NCBI RefSeq assembly: GCF_036711975.1
Contig: NC_091967.1
Location: 19,220,001 to 19,284,000 of the forward strand
Origin: Onthophagus taurus
Lineage: Eukaryota; Arthropoda; Insecta; Coleoptera; Scarabaeidae
Direction: 5' to 3'
DNA: 64,000 nt
Below are positions 1-8,632 of the stretch, one piece after another (positions within the stretch are counted from its first letter, which is position 1; every line of letters begins with the position of its first letter). A program made the translations under genes and the position numbers. A model generated the notes under the pieces. The model ran no database searches. It saw only the letters and a list, made by a program, of their open reading frames with translations, and was not told the DNA's origin.

Positions 1-239
1 CATTTTGATGAAAAAACGTTTTACGACTATTAATTCTTTATATTCTGTAATCCTTAACTTTTAATACAAAACAAATTGTAAAAAAATACAAAAATAATCC
101 TTAAAAATACAATCCCAAGATTGTATCTTTAAGTATTTGTAACATTATTGCAATTTTAATTTGCAAATACAGATTTTAGAGTGCCATGCACCATACAAAG
201 TGTGCCATGTAAAATTGTTTTAATAAATGATTTATTATA

Positions 240-2166
240 CAGGTGCCCATTATGTATGGAATATTGTATATATCTTGGCAAGTATCAACTTTATAAAAAA
301 ACATTTTATACAAAAGTTGGTTAGTATTTTATTTGCCATAATAAGACACCATTCAATTGTTTTTATTTCAGAAAACAAATGAGCAACGAATAACATTTAA
401 TTTTTTTTAAATGGCAATGTACCCTTTTATTAGGCTTATTTGATAGAGATTTCTTTTCTCTTTATGATGACGTAAAATTTTTGTACCCTTACATCAGAAA
501 ATTTTTGCATAAAATGTAAAAATTGTTTATTAAGAAAATTTAACCAATAACATTAATCTAGATATCCGAGATCGTCAACTACCTCGAATTATTACCGTAA
601 ATTAAATCTACATACAAAATAAAACAAATAAACTAAAAATTAGTGTAAATGAAAATTATTAAACTTTGAAGACAAAACGAAATTAGCACTAAAATGGTTT
701 TCACGACAATAAATGTTCAAAATGTTCACCATTGACTGCAAGGCAGTGGCCCAATCTATCATAAAAGGCTTGAAAAGAATTTCTTAGCGATCTGGGAGAA
801 ATAGCTGCAGCTTCATCTTTTATTCGTTGCTCTAATTCTGTCAGATTTTGAAGTCGGTTTACATAAACTTTAGATTTTAAATATCCCCAGAAGAAGAAAT
901 CGCAAGGTGTAAGATCCGGAGATCGGGGTGGCCACTCTATCCAACGGGCCGGAAATACCGTATCTAAATATCGGCGTACATCTAAATGATAGTGGGGCGG
1001 TGCCCCATCTTGTTGAAACCAAAGATCATCAAGATTTTCTTGGCAAGCTGGGATAATTTGCTGTTGCAATAATTGTAAATAACGGTGACCAGTTAGAGTA
1101 CCTCGAATAAAGAAAGGTCCAATTATGTGATCTGCACAAATTCCCACCCATACGTTTAATTTCTGTGGTGTTTGAGTATGATTTTGAATCATCCAATGGG
1201 GATTTTTAGCGGCCCAATATCGAGAATTTTGCTTATTTACATTACTATTTAAACAAAACGTAGCCTCGTCAGAGAAAACCATATTATTGAGAAAATTTGG
1301 ATTGCTGTTGATTCGCTCCATCATAAATTCACAAAATTCAACACGTCGACCGTAGTCATCTTCGGATAATTCTTGCAATAAAGTCGGTTTGTACGGATGT
1401 AAATTTTCTGCATGTAATATTTTGTGTATTGAACCTTTACTTAGAGCATGGTTTAAACATAACTGACGAGTTGAAATGTTTGGATTTTCTTCGATTTCTA
1501 TGAGAATATCGATCTTCTTATCTTCATCTGTTGCAGATCTCTGCGGACCAGTCTTTGGCAGATCTTTAACGTTACCAGTTTCCCTAAAACGTTTCGAAGT
1601 TTTGCTAACTACTGATTGAGTGATTGGTTCTTGATGTGGATAACGCTCATTGAAAATTTCACATACTTCTAATTGTGTTCGTTTGCGATCCCCATAACCG
1701 ACCATAATTAAAATTTCTATGCATTCAGTTTCTGTTAAATGAACCATTTTTCTTTTTTGATCTACCAACTTATTTAAATAAACAAGATTCTGTCACATTC
1801 AATAGCTTACATTCAATTGTTAGGACAAATAAGATTTCGGATATCTAGATTCATGTTATTGGCAAAATTAACTTAATAAACTGTTTTTACATTTTTTCAA
1901 AAATTTTCTAGTATAAGGGTACTAAAATTTTACGTCATCGTAAAGAGAAAAAAAATCTCTATCAAATGAGCCTAACGAAAGGGTACATTGCCATTTAAAA
2001 AAAATTAAATGTTATTCGTTGCTCATTTGTTTTCTGAAATAAAAACAATTGAATGGTGTCTTATTATGGCAAATCAAATATTAAACAACTTTTGTATAAA
2101 ATGTTTTTTTGTAAAGTTGATACTTACCAAGATATATACTATATTCTATACATAATGGGCACCCTG
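240..2166 (-). mobile_element. Tc1/mariner-like DNA transposon with long TIRs, apparently complete
   Basis: A DNA transposon bounded by TA target duplications (238-239 and 2167-2168). The ends start CAGGTGCCCATTATGTA on the left and, read inward, CAGGGTGCCCATTATGTA on the right. Inverted similarity extends roughly 330 bp into each side (about 240-580 and 1835-2166), with few differences between the arms, suggesting a fairly young insertion. One uninterrupted transposase gene lies between the arms on the minus strand. A truncated copy of the same terminal repeat occurs at about 31404-31612, so the family is present elsewhere in this window. Activity is not shown; an intact ORF and both ends are only compatible with it. 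Confidence 0.85.
701..1768 (-). CDS. Tc1/mariner-superfamily transposase (355 aa, intact)
   Basis: Cut-and-paste transposase that would bind the terminal repeats and cut at TA sites. Residues about 8-130 form the DNA-binding part, with two helix-turn-helix-like stretches (around 15-60 and 80-125) as in the DUF4817-type transposases common in insects. The catalytic RNase H fold shows D167 (FSDEATF), D254 (QQDGAPPH) and D290 (SPDLTPCDFFFW). The last two are separated by 35 residues, so this is a DD35D arrangement, close to but not the same as the DD34D of classical mariner. Length matches full-length family members and there are no stops. The start chosen is the first Met of the frame; a second Met at residue 8 also fits. 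It is a transposon gene, not a host gene. Confidence 0.88.
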   Translation of the reverse strand: MVDQKRKMVHLTETECIEILIMVGYGDRKRTQLEVCEIFNERYPHQEPITQSVVSKTSKRFRETGNVKDLPKTGPQRSATDEDKKIDILIEIEENPNISTRQLCLNHALSKGSIHKILHAENLHPYKPTLLQELSEDDYGRRVEFCEFMMERINSNPNFLNNMVFSDEATFCLNSNVNKQNSRYWAAKNPHWMIQNHTQTPQKLNVWVGICADHIIGPFFIRGTLTGHRYLQLLQQQIIPACQENLDDLWFQQDGAPPHYHLDVRRYLDTVFPARWIEWPPRSPDLTPCDFFFWGYLKSKVYVNRLQNLTELEQRIKDEAAAISPRSLRNSFQAFYDRLGHCLAVNGEHFEHLLS

Positions 2167-2230
2167 TATAATTTACAAAAAACAACAAAAAATAGATTAA
2201 AAATAAAATAATCCAAGAACAACATATAAA

Positions 2231-2265
2231 TTTTTAAAATTCAATAAATATTGTACATGATCTCG
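2231..2265 (+). repeat. 35-bp direct repeat, left copy (partner 6256-6290)
   Basis: A 35-bp segment is repeated exactly at 6256-6290, on either side of the gypsy pol remnant. Similarity continues weakly to about 2280 and 6310. The repeats contain an AATAAATA stretch. They may be remnants of LTR or untranslated sequence of the same retroelement, or a host repeat it entered; the sequence does not decide. Confidence 0.6.
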
Positions 2266-2288
2266 TACATCTTAGTACAATAATTCGG

Positions 2289-3383
2289 TATTTTCGGTGT
2301 TAAATCATTGAATTTTCTTAGTCATCATGTTTTAGCCGATGGCATTCGACCATCCCAATCAAGAATCACAGCCATAACACATTTTCCAAAGCCAACGACT
2401 CTAAAAGAGTTACAAAGATTTTTGGGAATTTTACACTTCTACCATAGATTCTTACCTAACATTTCAAATATTCTTGATCCCTTACACACACTTTCAAAAT
2501 CACTTCACTATCAAGAACAAAAAACAATTTCATCCACATCTTGGACACTGCAACACGACAACGTTTTTTCTTCAGCCAAAGATCTTCTTTCAAAATCTAT
2601 CTTTCTAGGACATCCCTCTTCATCATTGTCAACTGATGCATCTAACACAGGTATGGGAGCTGTTTTAACACAAACCATCAATGGAGAATCTGAACCATTA
2701 GCATTCTTTTCCAAAAAATTTGCTTCATGCCAAACCAAATATTGGATCACAAACCCATTGCCACATCAATTTTTTCATCCACAGACAAAACTACTCGTCA
2801 AACCCGATATTTAAATTATATTGCACAATTTACTTCAGATATCAAATACATCAGAGGAAATTCAAATGTTGTTGCAGATACTCTATCCAGAACAAACATC
2901 GGATCTCTAAATTCATCTTATCCAGATTTTCTAACCCTTAGCAATGCTCAACTTGCTGACACAGAATTGTCAAACGCAATTTTTCAACAATCCTTCAAAA
3001 TCTTATCGTTTGGCACATCAAACAACATCATAAATTTACTTTTACATAAATCCTAGTTTATCAAACAACATCATAATCTGATATCAAATCCAAGAATTTA
3101 TATTCCGCAACATTTCAGACAAGCAATTTTTAACAAAATTCATGGCTTATTTCATCCCCGAATACATTCCACCATTCATGCAATCAAAACAAGATTCTTT
3201 TGACCACACATGTCAAAGGAAATTCATGTTTGGACCAAAACCTGCTTAAAATGTCAACAAGCAAAAATCCAAAAACATATAAAATCGCCAATCATAAACA
3301 TCAAAATTCCTAAAATTAGATTTGATCGTATACATATCGACTTAATTGGACCACTCACTCCGTCCCTAGGTTGTACTTATGTA
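2289..3383 (+). pseudogene. gypsy RT-RNase H and N-terminal integrase remnant
   Basis: The frame 2308-2740 carries the end of RT (ITHFPKPTTLKELQRFLG connection motif) and the RNase H start (LSTDASNTGMGAVL, with its first catalytic Asp). After a frame change, 2800-3050 continues RNase H to IRGNSNVVADTLSR. From about 3100 to 3383 follows an integrase zinc-binding domain (HPRIHSTIH and CLKCQQAK) and the start of the catalytic core (DLIGPL), where the mariner-like insert begins. Several breaks make it a pseudogene. The RT/RNase H order before integrase identifies Ty3/gypsy rather than copia. Confidence 0.8.
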
Positions 3384-4029
3384 CAGGTGTCCCAATTTCG
3401 ATGTCCGCATAGGCCATCTCCGAAACTAAAAGAGATAGAAAAAAAGTAGCTTACATGTCATGATCTCGTTTTTCGAGAAAATGCTAATGCCGAAAACTCC
3501 AAACTGCTATCGTTTTTTGTTTTCTCCCTAACGGCAAAAACTGCAAATTTTGCAAAAACGACAATCGCGAATATCTCTCTTATTATCAAAGATGGAGTAT
3601 TATAAATAAAACATTATATGGGCAACTTTTTACGAAGAATTCAGTGGCGTAGGTAGAATTTTTTTCCCGTCTTTTATTTTCGAGATTTTAGACGTAACTT
3701 TATATTTTTAAATGGAAACCATAGTTGGCTATGACTTAAAATAATTTGGTATTTTCTTCTGATAACAAACATATATATAGTTTGTGGGGTATATTTCCTA
3801 TAGTTATTGAATAATTAACAAAAATTCATTTTGTTCTATCTAAAACTAATGTATGTATTTAAAAGTTAATGTTGCTATAGTGATAACCATACATACTATG
3901 ATGGAACATAATGTATCAAATAATTGCCAAAGCTTGTATTTAAAAATTCGATAACAACTCTGGTATTATGTGCTGGTACGATGCACCAGCATGTTAAGTG
4001 TCAAAGTATAACAAAACTGAATAAAACTT

Positions 4030-5060
4030 TACAATGAATTTCGAAAATTATGAAAAATGTAACATGATGGAATGCTATATATTATCAGATAAGAATGCGA
4101 CGTTAGTCGCGGAATTTTAATTCATAAGATATTCGGAAAGAAGACAACCGCACGTAAGAACCTTCAGTCGGTTAGCAGAAAATTTAATAGATATTTGGTC
4201 CTTCCCCAAACCACATGCAAAAACATACCAAAATGACCTGCAAGAGAAATTGCAACAAGACGTCTGACCCAAAAGCTGCTGCACCCGAATATGAAAGAAA
4301 AATAAGTATAAACCATACAAAGCGGGGCTAACTCATTATTTACGTGCTGGAGATGTTAATCGAAGATTAGAATTTTGTAGATGATATTTCGAAAAATTAA
4401 ATAATCTGCTGTTTGTTCAAAATGTTATCTGGACCGATAAAGTCTCTGAATGTTCAAAGAAGATTGGGGTTCAATGTATGGTGTATCCTTTTAGATAATA
4501 GAATTTTGGCACATAGTATCTACCATAAAAACTTAAACTCAGGGAAATACTTCAATATATTAAGGCAGCACATTGAGTCTTTGATCGACAATTTACCACT
4601 AAATATGTCTCAAATAATATATTTTCAATATGACGGAGCACCAACACATAATGCCACAGTTGTTAGTGAATTTTTAAATACTATTACAAACTCAAGGACA
4701 GTAGAATCTAACAGGACTGCTACATCCATTGTTGTGACAATCTACTCGTAAACTACGTCACACCATTTTCCACGCCCAGCTGTTGTTATGGTCTATGCGT
4801 TTGCTGTGTTCTTAGAGGTTATAACCTAGATGTATTCATATCAGTTTTAAAGTTTTATGTTTTTAGACGTATTAATGTCTATCATATAACCTGTAAAAAC
4901 AAGACAGTTACCAGGCGTGGCAAATAGTGTGACGTAGAGTGCGGGCAACCAACCCGTAGTCGACTACAAAAATACAATGGATGTAGCAGTCCTGTTAGAT
5001 TCTACTGTCCTTGCTACAAACTTTGGCAATAATTGGAAACAATGCTTTCCCTCATGGTAT
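4030..5060 (+). pseudogene. Broken mariner-type transposase
   Basis: Around 4100-4200 one frame resembles the HTH region of insect DUF4817-type transposases (YSERRQPHVRTFSRL). The frame 4413-4680 gives the catalytic region, with FNVWCILLDNRILA and the second catalytic motif QYDGAPTHNA. The reading frame is then broken by a MITE at 4693 and no third catalytic motif is seen beyond it. Stops and frame changes also lie between 4200 and 4413. It cannot encode an active enzyme, so this copy would need a source of transposase elsewhere. Confidence 0.7.
4693..5013. mobile_element. 321-bp MITE, Mutator-like (9-bp TSD)
   Basis: Terminal inverted repeats of about 40 bp start CAAGGACAGTAGAATCTAAC and end with the reverse complement. 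The flanking 9-mers TTACAAACT (4684-4692) and CTACAAACT (5014-5022) match at 8 of 9 positions, a target duplication length typical of the Mutator superfamily. There is no coding capacity. It interrupts the transposase of the surrounding element. Confidence 0.7.
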
Positions 5061-5536
5061 GGTTGTCACCATAACAACATTAACTTTTAAATACATACAT
5101 TAGATTTAGATGGAACAAAATGAACTTTTGTTAATTATTCAATAACTAAAAGAAATATACCCCACAAACTATATATATTTGTTATCAGCCAACTATGGTT
5201 TCCATTTAAAAAAATAAAGTTACGTCTAAAATCTCGAAAATAAAAGATGGGAAAAAAATTCTACCTACGCCACTGAATTCTTCGTAAAATGTTGCCCATA
5301 TACTGTTTTATTTATAATACTCCATCTTTGATAATAAGTGAGATATTCGCGATTGTCGTTTTTGCAAAATTTTCAGTTTTTGCCGATAGGGTAAAAACAA
5401 AAGACGATAGCTATTCGGAGTTTTCGGCATTAGCATTTTCTCGAAAAACGAGAAACAGTGACATGTAAGCTACTTTTTTTCTATCTCTTTTAGTTGCGGA
5501 GATGGCTTATGCGGACATCGAAATTGGGACACCCTG

Positions 5537-5948
5537 TACTTACAGCTTTTCCCCTGAAAGATATCACATCTTCTACTATAGCGAACTCACTCTTCTGGCA
5601 TTATTTTAGTCGATTTGGTATACCTACCACTATAACACATGATCAATTCGAATCAAACCTCTTTCAAAATTTAACACATTACTTGGCATACGACAAATAC
5701 ACACATCATGTTTTCATCCTTAAGCAAATGGAATGTTAGAACGATTTCATCGATCATTGAAGACGGCTAGCATCGCTAAAGGAGACACTGCTAGATGGAA
5801 TAACAATCTACCCCTCATCCTACTAGGATTAAGAACATTACTTAAGGAAGATCTAGGTTGCTCCTCAGCAGAACTGCTTTATGGGCAACCACTAAGACTT
5901 CCTGGAGAGTTCCATCTATTGACTATGAGCCTTTCCTCTCCAGTTTAA
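5537..5948 (+). pseudogene. gypsy integrase core, C-terminal remnant
   Basis: Continuation of the gypsy integrase catalytic core after the nested transposon. It shows FSRFGIPTTITHDQFESN (second catalytic Asp region) and, in the next frame from about 5730, the motif NGMLERFHRSLK with the catalytic Glu, followed by the conserved end of the core (LILLGLRTLLKEDLG). A frame change near 5730-5740 separates these two motifs. Non-functional. Confidence 0.78.
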
Positions 5949-6255
5949 GAGGCACTTTTTCAAAGTTAAAACCAGTGAACACGTCTTTTCACTCTAGTCA
6001 AAAACCTTTTATTCATAAAGACTTGCACAAATCAACTTTCGTTTTCATTAGAATTGAAGCCTGCGTTTATCTTTAATGAAAGTATTAAATTTAATAATTC
6101 GGAAATAGATAAACATGTGTCATCCTTGAATAGGAAAGTAAATTTTAACATATAATCGTTATTTTTTTATTACTACAACATATTACTTTCTTAAGTTGTA
6201 CCATTGTTTTACCTTCCTCTTCTTCAACATATAAAATGTGGTAGAATCAAATTCA

Positions 6256-6290
6256 TTTTTAAAATTCAATAAATATTGTACATGATCTCG
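6256..6290 (+). repeat. 35-bp direct repeat, right copy (partner 2231-2265)
   Basis: Exact second copy of the repeat at 2231-2265, downstream of the gypsy pol remnant. See the left copy for possible meanings. Confidence 0.6.
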
Positions 6291-6372
6291 TGTACAGCTT
6301 CGTACACAGATGTTATGGTTTTTATGGTATTAAAATTGTTTTTCAGGATAAATTAGATAAATATGATATATA

Positions 6373-6510
6373 CAGTGTGTTAATTAATTATCGTACTCGA
6401 CGTCATCATTGCAACCAATATCACAGTATAGGTATTGAAATACGCGTTTTGCATATTTGGTTGCATACTTGCAATGATAACGTTGGATACGATAATTAAT
6501 TAACACACTG
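6373..6510. mobile_element. 138-bp palindromic MITE, intact copy
   Basis: The element begins CAGTGTGTTAATTAATTATC and ends with its reverse complement, flanked by TA (6371-6372 and 6511-6512). The interior is also partly palindromic, including TTGCAA motifs. Partial copies occur at 8409-8510 and, split in two, at 31270-31296 and 34787-34865. It is non-coding. Confidence 0.85.
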
Positions 6511-6512
6511 TA

Positions 6513-7506
6513 TGTAGAACAAGACTCAAAATAAAGTTATAAAATTATCAAATGAAAGAGTTATTCTAAAGGTAACTTTCTGCATACATGGATGGAGAAT
6601 TTCTTACCACATAATGCGACAAATGATATATTTTGTGCTGATATCAATGTGGTAATGCAAATATGCTCCTAGGAACTTAATAAGTTATTAACAAAAAAGA
6701 AACAGAACTAGAGTTCTTCTTCTGAACTGAATTCTGTTTTGAATAGTTAAGAAAGTTAAATATTTTAAGAAACATATAAAAGAATCAAACAATAATGTCA
6801 ACCACCTGTTATCAATGAGTCATAAAGATTTATATGACGCATACATTTTCGTGAAGAAAACATCACCTGCGTTAAGCAAAAAAAAAATAGTAAAAAAATA
6901 ATCTGCGTTCCAAAGAAGTGTTTGTACAGAGTGCGAACTCCGTAGTAACCGGAAAACGCATCTGTCAGCGGCTCCGCAGATGTTAACTTCCTGTTTGTCG
7001 GCTGACTACCACAACACTTCTGTGAACGTTGCACGTAGATGTATGAAAGTACCTATAGAAAAGAAAGACCAACCAACCGTTGAACTAAACGGCCAGCAGG
7101 TTCACAACTCAATTCAAGTCGACAACACCCGCACCGTCCATTCATGCGCCTTTCGCGCGAATTCCTACGATACGTGCACCTACTCGCGCGACTACGTAAG
7201 TACAATCGAAAAAGGATGCCGATGTCCTCTCTTCCTATAATAATGTTTCCGAGACGACGTACAACGACATCGTATTTGTTAAACCGCCGCGAGTGCAATA
7301 AACTCGAATAGTAATAAGTACTTATGTATATGTATACACTATAATACGCTATTTAAGATGGTGAGTGTTTTACAAAATTGAATGAAAAAGTTTGAAACTA
7401 CTATACTTTTCAGGTACCTAACCTTGCATGACATTGCAAGACATTACTCTATCATAACATTACCATTATTTTATATAATCGAATGTATAACATATTAACA
7501 TATGTA
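6513..7506. other. Intergenic, no gene recognised
   Basis: I find no supported gene. GC content rises at about 6900-7290 with several CpG-containing motifs (GCGCGA, CTCGCGCG), giving overlapping short frames on both strands. None resembles a known protein. A promoter or untranslated exon of an unseen gene is possible but unsupported. Confidence 0.4.
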
Positions 7507-8406
7507 CAGGTGGGCAAATTTGGGTGTTATTATAGGCTATCTCAGAAACTATAAGAGATACGAAAAAAGTTGTTGCCATGTCCCGGTCTCTTTTTTCGAG
7601 ACTAACCCAATCCCGCAAACACCAAACCTCTATCTTCTTTTGTATTTAAGTTATAACCAAAAGGTCAAATTTTCGTGATTTCAAAAAATGCTCATATTTC
7701 GTTTATTTTTGAAATTAAAGAAATGGGGTTGATACGTTCTTAAGGCACTTTTTTAAGTAGAATATACTGCCGTTGAAACATTTTAAACATACTTGATGAT
7801 TTCTGAGATACAACACAAAGTTGTATTTTTTTAAATACAAACTATACTTGATTATGATGTTAATGAAAAGAGCATATTTTTAGCCTTCCAATGATGTATC
7901 ACATGTGTGGTGTATTTGCGGAAAATAAGTGTTAATTTTCAATTCCAAAATAGTAAGCGCTAAAGTTCAAAATTTTGATTATAGTAGGCGGATTCGGACA
8001 GTAATTACTACCTAATTGCTATATGATTTTGCACGAATATGACAGAAAGTTGTCTTGTACCATTATGCAGGATAAAGTTGGTTTTGTACCAACGAATAAC
8101 TAAACAGTCACAGACTGTGTCATCTTCTTCTACTAAACTTACTGGTTGTAAGGTGAATGAAATATTCGGTAGTATTGTCCCAGTTTTCTCCAACCATGAG
8201 ATTTAGAAGTTTTTTCATATTAGCAACCTTTTCTTTTGAAATTGGGTGAGATAGAGGAAGATTAGGGATCATAAACTGGGCAGCGGACTTTCCATTAAAA
8301 CGATGTTTATATGGGATATGGAGCCTTATCTATCATTTTCAAAGAATCATTTTTTTATTTTATCGCTTTATGTATTTAAAGATAATGAGGAATTTTGCCC
8401 ATCCTG
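7507..8406. mobile_element. ~900-bp non-autonomous mariner-like element
   Basis: Ends CAGGTGGGCAAATTTGGG and, at the right, AATTTTGCCCATCCTG are imperfect inverted repeats flanked by TA (7505-7506 and 8407-8408). The left end resembles the segment beginning at 37160. I see no transposase in it. Confidence 0.65.
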
Positions 8407-8408
8407 TA

Positions 8409-8510
8409 CAGTGTGTTAATTAATTATCGTACCCGACGTCATCATTGCAAGTTTGCAACCAATAACACAGTATTGGTATTGCAAGAGGCAAATCGCGTAT
8501 ACCACGTATA
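8409..8510. mobile_element. Truncated copy of the 138-bp MITE
   Basis: Starts CAGTGTGTTAATTAATTATC directly after the TA shared with the preceding element and matches 6373-6510 for about 70 bp. The right terminal repeat is absent. The shared TA suggests that one element inserted into the target duplication of the other. Confidence 0.7.
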
Positions 8511-8632
8511 CTTACTGTCGGATTTATATGTTTTATATTATGTTAATATAATATTAATCTATTTCAATCTTACAAATAAGTTATGATATCTAAGAAAGAA
8601 CTATTATCTCATATAAGTTGATATATGGTAAT

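Larger units (their letters stand above)
3384..5536 (+). mobile_element. Mariner-like transposon with ~520-bp TIRs, nested in gypsy integrase
   Basis: The left end CAGGTGTCCCAATTTCGATG and right end CATCGAAATTGGGACACCCTG are inverted copies flanked by TA (3382-3383, 5537-5538). The inverted arms extend about 520 bp (3384-3910 and 5020-5536). The interior holds a broken transposase and a 321-bp MITE. It is related in its ends to the foldback element at 35852-37157. Confidence 0.85.
2285..6076 (+). mobile_element. Ty3/gypsy retrotransposon pol fragment, interrupted by a DNA transposon
   Basis: Degraded retrotransposon pol running RT C-terminus, RNase H, integrase zinc finger and integrase core. 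No gag, protease or complete LTR was found. Coding similarity starts mid-RT near 2290 and ends about 5950-6076. A 2.15-kb mariner-like element (3384-5536) sits inside the integrase core with a TA duplication; the integrase frame resumes directly after it, so insertion was precise. The fragment also has its own stops and frame changes (near 2740-2810, 3056, 3205 and 5735), so it is non-functional. Confidence 0.8.

Noticed and set aside
2285..6076. Endogenous retrovirus with env (errantivirus)
   Set aside because: Only RT, RNase H and integrase remnants are seen; no env-like frame or complete LTR is present.
6980..7298. Overlapping open frames on both strands in a GC-richer patch
   Set aside because: Neither frame resembles a protein, and both are explained by local GC richness and lack of AT stops.
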